DNA from: Aphrocallistes beatrix
Taxonomy: Eukaryota > Porifera > Hexactinellida > Sceptrulophora > Aphrocallistidae
Length of the DNA: 64,000 nucleotides
Assembly (NCBI GenBank): GCA_963281255.1
Contig: OY725490.1
Location: 2,294,001-2,358,000 of the forward strand
Direction: 5' to 3'
The translations under genes and the position numbers were made by a program. Under the pieces are notes generated by a model, which saw only the letters and a list, made by a program, of their open reading frames with translations, made no database searches and was not told the DNA's origin. Positions 54,070-64,000 of the stretch are shown piece after piece. The first letter of the stretch is position 1. Every line of letters begins with the position of its first letter.

Positions 54070-55030
54070 TATTCCTATATTGGAGATTGTATGTGGTATT
54101 TCAATAGGATTGTGTGTATCATTGACCTAAAATTACTAAAAGACTTGCTGTGTACTATTTTTTGATTTAGGTATGTTGGGTTAATGTTTGTGATGACGGT
54201 ACAAATCATAAGTGGGGAATGGAGGAAGTAGATTCTACCATCCGGAGCTCCCCACTTAAAAGAATTATACTGTACATTATTACCAGATTCTGCCCTATAT
54301 TATATTCAGTTTCATTTAATCCCACAAACGCGATAAGGAACGAATATCTGCACTAATCTACGGAATTAACTAAATTAAGGGATATAATATACGTATGTAC
54401 TGTGACGGTAATAGTACTGTTATTTCTATCGAATCTAAGTGGGAAGGTCGAATAATGAAACATAGTTACTACATATAGTTTCATTATTTGAAGTAATTTC
54501 ATGAAACTTGTTTATTGCTCGTAACAGGTCTTGTAATAAAAAGGTCAAAAAGGTGATGGCCGAAATAGACAGGTAGTGGCCGTTATAGACAGTTGATGGC
54601 CGTTATGCACAATTTTAGGTTCAGTAAGGGATTACAAACGGATGGCCGCTATACATAGGTTCAATATTATGGAATTTCGGACGGGACTCCGTTATAGCAG
54701 GTTCGACTGTACTTCTTTAAACGTCTATTCATCATCCTATACGTATATTATTAGTTTTAGGATTTCAAGTTTGATCACCATGAGGCACAGCCTGCTACAG
54801 TCCATAGTTCTGTGAGCGAGCGTGGGAAGAATGGTAGAAGTTTCCAGTTTGGGGAAATATGTTATATTTAAGTGTGCTGATGTAATTAAATAAAAATAAA
54901 AATATTATTTTACAACTGACCTCGAATAAATATCAGAAAACTATAACAAATGTTGTAGAGTTGAATGATATTGTAAAAAGAAATATTGAATAATTTGAAT
55001 GAATATTAGTGTGAAACACCAGTACAGTTA

Positions 55031-55046
55031 TTCTTATACTGAAACT
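55031..55046 (-). promoter_or_regulatory. Conserved TATA-like promoter core, NHL copy 8
   Basis: AGTTTCAGTATAAGAA on the minus strand; predicted first-exon end at 54921 (GAG|GTCAGT), giving a 5'UTR intron of about 850 bp. Confidence 0.55.
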
Positions 55047-55561
55047 CCGTCAGAGTATATTGTTTATTTCAGGATTTGAATATGCCTACTAATAATCAAA
55101 TTCAGGACTCAAACCGCAACCTTGATTTTTAGGTGGAAAACTTGGGATAATGGAAATTGCTCGTTATCTGAATCCAACACATCAAAACTCAGCTAGACTC
55201 AATTGTAAAATTGAGATTGGATTCGTAAGTGTCGTAAAGTGGAATATTTCTCAACGAAATTTCTGATGAATGATTTTATGATTCTATATCTTTTCTATTC
55301 AACGAATATTTATTAACATATTATGCTACCTCATAATTACAATCCAGCTTAGGCGCCAAGAGTGGGTACCTTGGGAGGACCCCCCAGGTATGGGGGCCGT
55401 GGTCCCGGGCAGTGGAGCAATGGAGCAAGCTGTGGTATGGCAGGACTTCACACAAACTTAAGGGTTACGACTAAACTCCAAAATTATGTTAATTGAGTCT
55501 AGATATTTATCACAAATACATATTTATTCCACTATAGTCCGAGATTTTCTTTTCCCTAGGT

Positions 55562-56354
55562 CAGTGCTTCTCAACCGGGGTTCCACGGAACCCTGGGGTT
55601 CGGCCAAAGTGATTTTAGGGTTCCCTGAAACTCGGGGGTTCCGTGAAATATTTTCATTCACTAGGTTGTCGATACCTATTCTGACAGAAAATTTAGAGCA
55701 CCTTGAACTAAACGTAAGCTGATTCAGAACTTGTCCATCTGCATTAGTTAAATACGTGTATACTACTTTTGTTCATACTAAAATCTACTACTTTATTATT
55801 CCTTTTATCAAGCGAAGTCAAGTATTTAACTATTTATTAACTATTGTCATTTAATCAATATAATGTGTTATCACGCATTAGTCAGTCCAAATGCTGAAAT
55901 GGTGCGCCACGCCTCTCAAAAATTCTTGGCAATTTAGGCGCATGATAAAGGAATCATGGGATCTTGCACCACAGTCGTAGCTTAACAAGCTTGTACTGTC
56001 TGTTGATGTCTTGATTTTAGCCGTTATGACTCGAAATCATCCGAAAATGGAAATAATACACTGAATGCAGGTTATATGCTTATTTAGGCATTAAATACGA
56101 TAGCGACGTATTTTCTTTGCGACGAATTTTCCGGCGATGAATTTTCCGTCATTCTTTTAATCAGCTTAATCAGTTTATATGCTTTAGATTTTAAGAATCT
56201 TAAATACAATTCAGCCTTTTTGATTTTGTATTCTTCAGTTATATAGTATGTTAGTGCAATTTGTACTAATATATATTCAAAAATATGAAAGGTTCCTCAA
56301 AACGTTTACAATTTTGAAAGAGTTCCGTGCTACTAAAAACGTTGAGAAGCACTG
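55562..56354. mobile_element. hAT-type non-autonomous element, CAGTGCTTCTCAAC ends
   Basis: CAGTGCTTCTCAACCGGGGT at the left and GTTGAGAAGCACTG at the right, with CCCTAGGT duplicated at 55554-55561 and 56355-56362. CAGTGKTTCTCAAC is a known terminal motif of hAT elements in many animals. 793 bp, no transposase. A terminal fragment of a related copy lies near 20695-20752. Confidence 0.92.
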
Positions 56355-56362
56355 CCCTAGGT

Positions 56363-57722
56363 AACAAAATAGCTGTATATCGATATTTGAGCGTCTAAGA
56401 TTAGCAAATTTTCTGGGGGGCAAACCCCCCTTACCGTCACTCGCTCTTGCACCTCCCCCTGGTTTTAGTTTATTCTCCAAAACTTGGCGCCTATTGGTCT
56501 TGCCTCTTCTTTCCATATTACACAGTTCTTTTGAGCCCCATCTCATCTGAAAATCACGTTAGGAAATATTTTAAATCTAAACCAACCGACACCAGAAAGA
56601 AGGATACTTTGACTTTGTACAACTGCCTCCCTAACAATTATGTGCATTTCGTGGACAGTTTGCTTAGTCATTATTTTCTGTTCTCTCATTTCATTTCTAT
56701 TCATACATTTCTTTGTAGGCACGTGATTGGTATGTGTCATACATTCCTATCTTACATTAATTTCTTGCTGTTCTAAATTTAATTATCTAACTGTTTTATT
56801 TCACTCTACCATTGCGTTTGTGATTTAACACATTCATTCTGCCAATGAAACTGATTTTTTCTTCATAATATTTGCATCATCATCATATTGATTCTCGCAC
56901 ACATTCTCTGTGTTCCTGTCACGTAAGTTTTCATTAAATTTGTTGTAAATGGCGAATAATATTTGGCATAGTCAAGCGCAATTAATTACTTTAAAAATTA
57001 ACCCTACACATTCGCATCATCAACTTCTTAACATAACTGCTAGCTGTAGCCTTCGAATATCTCTCAATCTGCTTATTCAAATAATAAAATACATCGACAC
57101 CGATTAATCGGGGCGTTAGAAATCGGTATTTCCCTCCCGATTGAACCGAGCTCACAATCAGGTCATTTATTTTTGTTTACTTTTGTTTAAAGTAGATACA
57201 TTAAGTAAACAAATCTAAAAAGTATGCTAGAAACTGACTTTCAACGGTTGACCTGTGATTTTCGAAGCGTAGATTCCTAATATTGCATTATCGAATCTAT
57301 CGATTTGGAACTTGTTGATATTCCCAGCGACTCAGCGAACATAAATGTTTCGCTAGCCGCGCTATGCAAGTACGCGAAGCGCGCTTGTACTTAAATATTT
57401 TGAAAGTATTTTAAAGCATGGCATAGAGGAGTGTGTTCCATTTTTAATATTTAGGAGCGTAGTTATCATTAGACTGCTTAATACCTTAATTTCTACTGAA
57501 TAGTATCAAAGTTAAGCGTCACAGAAAACATATGCACAATCAGTTTATTTCACATCAATAAAAAGCACAACAAGACAGAAATCCTAGCAAAATAATTCAA
57601 TACATACCAATAGTACGTGTCCAATGAAGTCAATGAAGAGAGCGATTAACTTAAAACTATACAACAAATAGTAAACATAGACCTGTTAAATAAGAACAAC
57701 TTCACTTCTTTCTTGAGTCGTC
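56363..57722. other. Intergenic between NHL array and gene C
   Basis: AT-rich. ORFs at 56277-56776 on both strands have no recognisable domain and overlap repeats. 57165-57305 is a copy of the AT-rich repeat at 7470-7680, followed by a small CGCGAAGCGCGCTTG hairpin block. 3'UTR of gene C presumably lies next to 57722. Confidence 0.5.
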
Positions 57723-60397
57723 TTAAACTGAATGGCTATTCTCTAGCACTAGATCTGGACCGCATTTCGCCTGACTGCTGATACGGTCCACGATTAACAT
57801 TTTACAAACGACGATGGAGTTGTACTCTGTGGCTGGAGAATCAGTAGGTGGGGAAATACCAGAAACCAGCTCCATAGAATTAGATTGACAGGATGTTGAT
57901 GGATAGTTTATCTTAAAACGAATTGCGTGAGGAGTATTGAATTTAGAAAGTGAATTCGTTAGATTGGAATTTGGATTTGAAGGATCATAGATTTTCCTTC
58001 TAAGTAACTTTTGCTTTACAATATCGTGCCTTAACGTAAACAGAATGAAGAACAGAATGCCACTGGGACTATTCAGGATAATGAAAAGCCACTCAAAAAG
58101 AGTCGTAGAAGCGAATGAATTGACAAGCAAACCAATTGGAAGAAGAATCCAAGGAGCTCCCAACACAGGAAACAGAAAAGATGAGTTAATCACAGATTGC
58201 TTTGCTACTTCCCAGTTAGAGACATTCCTACGCTTGTCTCCATTCTTTGCAATCACAACTATCTTTATGCACGCCATGATGAGAGCTATCAGGTTGAGAC
58301 ACAGCAGTACGAGGATAGGTCCAATGAACGACCAAATCAGTCCATTGGAGTAGGAAAGGAAGCAAAAGTCAGCTGTTGAATGGAGATAAGAGTCATGACG
58401 GACACCAATTGAAATGACCACAATAGGCACTGGAAGACCCCAACCAAGTGGAAACAAGAACCAAAACAGATTCTTCCTGTTCAGAGACGTGATCCAGAGT
58501 AAGTAGATGATCTCAATCGACACACAGAGACTCCAACTGAAGACAGCTAGCCAGAAATAATGGAGCAGAAATACGGACACACTACAAGCTATCGGGTGAA
58601 TGGAAGTCAACTGAATGCCAAAGATGAAGGTGAGAATGGCTAGTGCTAGGGAAAGCGCATAATTAAAATAAATTATGTTCATTTCAACTCGAAAGAACTC
58701 CTTGCCAATCACAATGAAGATGAGAATGGATAGGATGAGTGCGATTAGAGAGGAAGAGAGGAGAATATAACTGATAATGGACAGTGCTAGTTCTTCTCCT
58801 CTTCCTATTTCTTGATCTCTCTCACGGATCAGTATCCCGAATGAAGTGAGGTGATTAGACTCACACACAGTCAGATTCCCTTCTGAAGAGTTCAGATCCA
58901 AACCTTCTGACACAAAAATGGAATTCTGTAAATCTAGAAAGACACACTTCGCTTCTTGATTATTGTTGTCAGGCGTTAAAAAGCGCAAAAGAATAGGAGA
59001 CGGGAGGTTACTAATGGAACTATTAGCTGGCACTATCAAGGAGAGCAACTTGCTCCCGATTGAATAATTATTTATCGATTTAGATGAGCTAGAAACGACA
59101 GAGATTAAAGCGAGACTGTACTTAAATTCTCCTCCACTACTCAGAACTCGTAATACCGTACCTGGAATAGTTGCACTCTCAAATTCTGTAAAACTATCTG
59201 ATTGAGGAATTGTGAGCTCTCCTATGTTATTTGCATGCGGAATTCTTTGAGCTATAAAATCGAGACGATCTGAGCGGAATACAAGCTCTGTTACGTCTCC
59301 TTTTAAAAGGGTTAGTAATATTCTTCCCACATTTTCTATGCCTGATATCAATTTATTTGTATAGACTCCTACTTGTACAGTTCCATTTTGCTGTAATGAG
59401 AACCTACTCTCATCAGTCTTATGTATCTCCTGAATTCCGATTAGATTCGAAAGAGTGCCGACTACAAGGTTGATACTTTCATCAGATAGATTGAAAGAGA
59501 ACATCTCCAAATTTTCAATAAGTAATATGCTCGCATTTACTAATGTTCCAAATGTGCTATTTGCTTCAGCATTGCTATCATTTGATAAGATTTGCAATAG
59601 TTTGATTGCTCGGATAGTCTCTTGAAAGGTAGCATTTTCATTCTCGCTAGTCTCTTGAATGGTTATGATTTCTAAAAATAGAATGAATATAGCATGGTGT
59701 TTGAGACGATACCGGATTTTAGAAAAATAACATGCAAATAATTTTATTAAATGAATTTGATAAATTTTTAAAATCAGAATAAATCAGAAAAGCCTCACAG
59801 CATGGGAAATGCTCTTTTCAAATCTCAAACGTTTTCTATATATACAAGCGGGCTTCCCACGCTTGTGCTGCGCGGCTGGCGGACACTGTATCCGCCAGAG
59901 GCACTCTTTGGGCGTCTAAGCTCACATTAATTAATTATAAAGTAGATAACATCTCAAAATACTCATCATGTTTTGATGATAGTTGAATCATATGTGAGAA
60001 TATTAATATGCACAGCAATTATAATTTCAACCTTTTATCACCTGAAATGACTGAGTTATATTTGAGGAACTGAAATTTCTAATGATAAAAAAGGTGACAA
60101 TGACGTCATAATTCCATAATGAGTCGACATTTTGGTCTGAGCTCAGAACTTAGTGGAAGATAAAAGACTCCCACATGCCAAAAAAAAGCCTGGTAGTTTC
60201 TTCAATCAATTCGTTACAGATATATATACAGTTAACTCCGCTTAATAGGGTCACTGTTTAATCGGGTCACTTTTGGCAGGACCGGAATAGCTTTCACACA
60301 TAGAGGCTAATACAAAAATATTTTCGGTTAATAGGGTTCTGCGCTTAATCGGGTCAAAATACGCCCAGACCGATGTGACCCTATTAAGCGGAGTCGA

Positions 60398-60435
<38 letters not shown>

Positions 60436-61228
60436 ATTAATCGAGTTTTAATAGTAAGGATGAGGATTTACTTACTGTTGAGTTGCGTTCTGGCTCTGAA
60501 TTCATTTGAGCTTGGACCTTGAGAGACAGTGTTTACGACGGCTATAGTCACTATATACTCTTCATTATGAATCAGATTTGTAATTGTGTCACTGAAAGGT
60601 CCTGCCACATCAGTAGGGATAAATAGTGTCGTTGATACAGATGCCTCAGAGACTCTGTGAGATATGTTAAATCCTATCAGAGGACCATTTATTGTTGTAA
60701 AGTCATTCGCCCAATCGATTTGAATCTCAGTTGAAGATAGTACAGTCAGTGTTATGTCGATTGGTGGACCAGAAGGTGCTAAAAAATGTAAATCAGTCAT
60801 ACTCGAATTCTTTGCTGTGCTGTTTCTATATATAAAGTTCTTACCTATTGCAGGCAGAGGAGTGGGATCTATTAATACGCTAGGAGTTTCACCCACAGGA
60901 TTGAATGCAGAGACATTCACTTCATAATTATAGTTTGGCAGAATATTGTTCAATATAAGCACTTGGGAATCGGGAGGAAAGTTTTGAGTTTGTACATCTG
61001 TCATGGCTACTATTACATTGGTGCTGCTGCTGCTTCTTCTTCTTCTTGAAAAACCATTTAAACTTCCCTGCAACAGAAAACCCTGATAGACACAGCGATA
61101 ACCAATGAGTGGTCCATTGAGTATTGACTCTGAAATCGTAGGTATTGTAAGAGAAAGTCTGGTAGGACCTGCAGGTATGTCGACTACCTCTTCAGGATCA
61201 AATGGTAAAGCATCAGAATCCGGAGGAG
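57723..61228 (-). CDS. Gene C: adhesion GPCR with FN3 domains and single-exon GAIN-GPS-7TM; 5' end unresolved
   Basis: Exons on the minus strand: 61228-60845 (FN3), 60778-60476 (FN3), 59671-57723 (GAIN, GPS, 7TM, tail), all in phase: 877 codons plus stop. Both FN3 modules share N-G-P-L-I-G-Y/F; the first has an S-R-R-R-R-S-S-S-S run coded by triplet repeats. The long exon encodes the GAIN-type region, a GPS with C-V-F-L-D-L, then C-E-S-N-H-L-T-S-F (canonical H-L-T cleavage point), and seven helices. The GPS lacks the usual Trp and two Cys. From just after the GPS to helix 7 it is nearly identical to gene A, while the tails differ. Lack of introns over 1.9 kb is consistent with intron loss through an mRNA intermediate; gene B keeps introns in this region. 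Further exons lie upstream (see 61309 and 62921). Confidence 0.87.
59845..59930. repeat. GC-rich hairpin repeat in intron of gene C
   Basis: CGCTTGTGCTGCGCGGCTGG then CTGGCGGA-x(7)-TCCGCCAG, a perfect 8-bp stem. Related block at 62027-62110 (GCTTGCGCTGCGCGGCTGGC). Adjoining sequence (59940-60180) is also repeated, in diverged form, at 62120-62443. Confidence 0.55.
60229..60400. mobile_element. Tc1/mariner-type MITE, CTCCGCTTAATAGGGTC ends
   Basis: Inverted ends CAGTTAACTCCGCTTAATAG and, reversed, CAGTCGACTCCGCTTAATAG, each flanked by TA. 172 bp, within the intron between the second FN3 exon and the long exon of gene C. Followed by a (TA)16 microsatellite at 60401-60432. Confidence 0.85.
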
Positions 61229-61308
61229 CTATGAAAATTGAGCATAACACGATGACACAATAACATAAGTCATAGCCTACTATATATAAGGCCTAAGAGT
61301 AACTTTAC

Positions 61309-61350
61309 CAGGGATGCGGTAGAAGATGGATGAAGAAATACATGAGCTGC
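61309..61350 (-). other. Possible small exon of gene C
   Basis: On the minus strand TTTAAG|GCAGCTCATGTATTTC ... GCATCCCTG|GTAAAG. It is 42 nt, phase 1-1, matching both the upstream repeat exon and the FN3 exon, and would add S-S-C-I-S-S-S-I-F-Y-R-I-P. The acceptor lacks a good pyrimidine tract, so this is tentative. Confidence 0.25.
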
Positions 61351-62443
61351 CTTAAATCATTAACAAAGCACAATAGAGCTTAGGAATGTATTACCAGCAT
61401 ATATAAATATGGTGTCAAAGCACCCATATCCGTTGTGAAAATTTAGATTAGTCATCAAATGATTGCGCCACAGGCTATATTTGGGTCAAATTTAGTGATT
61501 TTCAGAGGCCGTTTAAGGGCACTTCTAAGTGTTTTTATAACAAAGTTTTTCGCATAGAACTGAGAAGTGAATGTGTTAATACTAAAAATTTGGAATTTTT
61601 TCATGGAATGTTCTTACATTCCAGTGTTGCTATGGAAACGTGTTTCGGTCAGTTGGGGCTATATCTTGAAAGTAGCGATAGCTAGACATTCAAATTTAAT
61701 CCCATTTGATAGCAAATAGGCTACTTCCTATTAAGCTATAATACAATTTCTATGTCTAAATTCAATGGATTACGAGATATTCGACAAATTACCAAATGTG
61801 ACCAATATGATAAATTGTCTAATAACTCGTAGTTTTGATATTTAAGATTCATATATACTCGTAAGTGAGCCAAAAGAAATTTTAGAATAATTTAGATGAA
61901 CGATTAAGACCACCAGTCAATGAAAACTAATATCCAAGATCTGTACAGCGTAAATTACTTTGTCCTTTGGAGTATTCGGAAAGTCATTGTTTCCTCTTTT
62001 CTATTTCTTAGATAACTTAATAACAACAAGCGCGCATCGCTAGCTTGCGCTGCGCGGCTGGCGGACAATTTGTGGCCACCGGAGGCGCACTTAGGGCACC
62101 TGTGGTCACCATTGATTAATGATATGGGAAATAACATCTCTAAATACGTCTGTCATAATGCTATAATCGATATCGCACGAAAAATCACCAAATTTGTCAA
62201 TTTTTAAAATTTTGATGCGTAATGATGACGTCATAACAGAGTGATGAGTCATCATTTTTTAATAGTATAATAGTTGGGTCATATGTGTGGTATATTAATA
62301 TACATAATCTATTAAAATTTCGGGCTTCTATCTCCTATAATGGCTGAGTTATGCTCGAATAACTGTATTGCTTAACTTTTACAAATGTGACAATGACGTC
62401 ATTATTCCATGATGAGCCGACATTTTCGTCTGAGCTCAGAACT
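61351..62443. other. Intron or intergenic sequence upstream of gene C FN3 exons
   Basis: No FN3, lectin or Ig exon recognised. 62027-62110 is the GC-rich hairpin repeat; 62120-62443 is a diverged copy of 59940-60180 (shared TGACAATGACGTCAT and TCTGAGCTCAGAACT). Ends at the assembly gap. Confidence 0.5.
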
Positions 62444-62643
62444 NNNNNNNNNNNNNNNNNNNNNNNNNNNNNNNNNNNNNNNNNNNNNNNNNNNNNNNNN
62501 NNNNNNNNNNNNNNNNNNNNNNNNNNNNNNNNNNNNNNNNNNNNNNNNNNNNNNNNNNNNNNNNNNNNNNNNNNNNNNNNNNNNNNNNNNNNNNNNNNNN
62601 NNNNNNNNNNNNNNNNNNNNNNNNNNNNNNNNNNNNNNNNNNN
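62444..62643. other. Assembly gap (200 N)
   Basis: Exactly 200 undetermined bases. The ORFs that cross it are artefacts. It lies inside a repeat, probably the reason the assembly broke. Confidence 0.99.
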
Positions 62644-62920
62644 CCCCTGGGTTGGCCATAATTTATCCAAAAGTCAGAAAATGAGCGAAATAGATACATT
62701 ACAAACCTAAAAGTGACAAAAATGACTTGATTGAGTATTATATTTGGATTTGTTTCAAACCATTTTGCTTACAACATTGAGCTAATGATTGTAATGGCTG
62801 GAAAGCTAGATGAGCTACCCACCATCACATATTCCTTTTGATTGTATTTAGCCAAGCAAGCGAAGTGTGCTTGTATTTCTAAAGTATAATATTATTATTT
62901 ACTAAAATTATACTAAATAC

Positions 62921-64000
62921 CTATTTGTGATGATAGTGTAGGTGATAGTGTAGGTGATGGTATAGCTGATAGTATAGTTGATAGTGGAGGTGATGGCGTA
63001 GCTGATAGTAGAGGTGATGGTGTAGCTGATGGTGTAGTTGATAGTGTAGGTGATGGTATAGCTGATAGTGTAGTTGATAGTGGAGGTGATGGTATAGCTG
63101 ATAGTGTAGTTGATAGTGGAGGTGATAGTGGAGGTGATGGTATAGCTGATAGTGTAGTTGATAGTGGAGGTGATAGTGGAGGTGATGGTATAGCTGATAG
63201 TGGAGGTGATGGTATAGCTGATGGTGTAGTTGATAGTGTAGTTGATGGTATAGCTGATAGTGTAGTTGATAGTGTAGCTGATAGTGTAGTTGATAGTGGA
63301 GGTGATAGTGGAGGTGATGGTGTAGCTGATAGTGTAGGTGATGGTATAGCTGATAGTGTAGTTGATAGTGTAGTTGATAGTGGAGGTGATGGTATAGCTG
63401 ATAGTGTAGCTGATAGTGTAGTTGATAGTGTAGTTGATAGTAGAGGTGATGGTATAGCTGATAGTGTAGTTGATAGTGGAGGTGATAGTGTAGGTGATAG
63501 TGTAGTTGATAGTGTAGTTGATAGTAGAGGTGATGGTATAGCTGATAGTGTAGCTGATGGTGTAGCTGATAGTGTAGCTGATAGTGTAGTTGATAGTGTA
63601 GCTGATGGTGTAGCTGATGGTGTAGCTGATAGTGTAGTTGATAGTGTAGTTGATGGTATAGCTGATAGTGTAGTTGATAGTGGAGGTGATGGTATAGCTG
63701 ATAGTGTAGTTGATAGTGGAGGTGATGGTATAGCTGATGGTGTAGTTGATAGTGTAGTTGATGGTATAGCTGATAGTGTAGTTGATAGTGTAGCTGATAG
63801 TGTAGTTGATAGTGGAGGTGATGGTATAGCTGATAGTGTAGGTGATGGTATAGCTGATGGTGTAGTTGATAGTGTAGGTGATGGTATAGCTGATAGTGTA
63901 GTTGATAGTGTAGCTGATAGTGTAGTTGATAGTAGAGGTGATGGTGTAGCTGATAGTGTAGTTGATAGTGGAGGTGATAGTGGAGGTGATGGTGTAGCTG
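62921..64000 (-). CDS. Candidate Ser/Thr/Pro-repeat (mucin-like) exon of gene C, extends beyond window
   Basis: On the minus strand the minisatellite reads as an open frame of tetrapeptides [A/T/P]-S-[L/P]-[T/I/P], for example L-S-T-T, P-S-A-T and L-S-P-P, with no stop over about 1.07 kb. Next to its end the frame runs L-S-S-Q-I and reaches a CAAATAG|GTATTT donor at 62921 in phase 1, the same phase as the FN3 exons of gene C. Ser is invariant at one position and Thr and Pro are frequent, as in O-glycosylated stalks; gene B has a shorter Thr/Ser stalk in the same place. No start codon is visible because the exon continues out of the window. It could equally be a non-coding minisatellite in an intron. 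Confidence 0.42.
   Translation of the reverse strand, partial: QLHHHLHYHLHYQLHYQLHHHLYYQLHYQLHYQLHYQLYHHLHYQLHHQLYHHLHYQLYHHLHYQLHYQLHYQLHYQLYHQLHYQLHHQLYHHLHYQLHYQLYHHLHYQLHYQLYHQLHYQLHYQLHHQLHHQLHYQLHYQLHYQLHHQLHYQLYHHLYYQLHYQLHYHLHYHLHYQLHYQLYHHLYYQLHYQLHYQLHYQLYHHLHYQLHYQLHYQLYHHLHYQLHHHLHYHLHYQLHYQLHYQLHYQLYHQLHYQLHHQLYHHLHYQLYHHLHYHLHYQLHYQLYHHLHYHLHYQLHYQLYHHLHYQLHYQLYHHLHYQLHHQLHHHLYYQLRHHLHYQLYYQLYHHLHYHLHYHHK
62931..64000. repeat. 12-bp minisatellite, at least 89 units
   Basis: Unit GNTGATRGTRKA with variation almost wholly at five positions. Every 60-base line from 62941 to the end begins in the same register (GGTGAT, GCTGAT or GTTGAT), so no indel that is not a multiple of 12 occurs. 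Higher-order repeats (blocks of several variants in the same order) are visible, pointing to expansion by slippage or unequal exchange. Confidence 0.97.

Noticed and set aside
56277-56776. ORFs of 65-109 codons on both strands
   Set aside because: No recognisable domain; one overlaps the end of the hAT-type element.
62335-62710. ORFs made mostly of X residues
   Set aside because: They run across the 200-N gap and carry no information.
62931-64000. CRISPR-like or centromeric array
   Set aside because: 12-bp units without spacers in animal DNA; a minisatellite, possibly coding.

Overview
The window is animal nuclear DNA: AT-rich, with GT-AG introns, adhesion G-protein-coupled receptors (aGPCRs), C-type lectin, Ig and fibronectin III domains, NHL-repeat proteins, and many DNA transposons (mariner, hAT, MULE, Transib/RAG-like). 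My best guess is an early-branching invertebrate such as a sponge, because of the short introns and the array of NHL genes. That is inference; no rRNA or marker gene is present.

Left part (1-18 kb, + strand). Gene A (83-6034, 5' end outside) is an aGPCR whose GAIN/GPS exons and introns match those of gene B next door, but whose seven-helix region is one uninterrupted exon like that of gene C at the far end. Gene B (8414-17861) appears complete: 26 exons with consistent phases add up to 3432 nt (1143 aa): signal peptide, two Ig-like domains, two C-type lectin domains, Thr/Ser stalk, GAIN-like region, GPS, 7TM and tail. Introns hold several small transposons.

Middle part (19-54 kb). Eight copies of one coiled-coil plus NHL beta-propeller gene lie in tandem, all on the minus strand: five full length, one with a short 6-codon deletion, one frameshifted, and one missing about three propeller blades. 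Seven share an upstream block with a TATA-like core, and most share a predicted 5'UTR intron. Decayed single exons of the gene B-type receptor lie between the copies, so the duplicated unit was probably a convergent [aGPCR > < NHL] pair in which the receptors decayed. A Transib/RAG1-like transposon (22173-24159) interrupts one unit; it has CACAGTGG/CACAATGG ends, a 5-bp target duplication, sister units with the uninterrupted site, and an intact 224-codon ORF resembling the C-terminal catalytic part of RAG1/Transib. A complete but inactivated hAT (37694-40609) interrupts a receptor exon relic unit.

Right part (55-64 kb). After a large hAT-type non-autonomous element comes gene C (minus strand): two FN3 exons and one 1949-nt exon for GAIN, GPS and 7TM. 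Upstream of it lies a 12-bp minisatellite of at least 1.07 kb that stays in perfect 12-bp register, reads as an open Ser/Thr/Pro tetrapeptide repeat on gene C's strand, and ends at a phase-compatible donor; it may encode a mucin-like stalk of gene C. A 200-bp assembly gap lies at 62444-62643.
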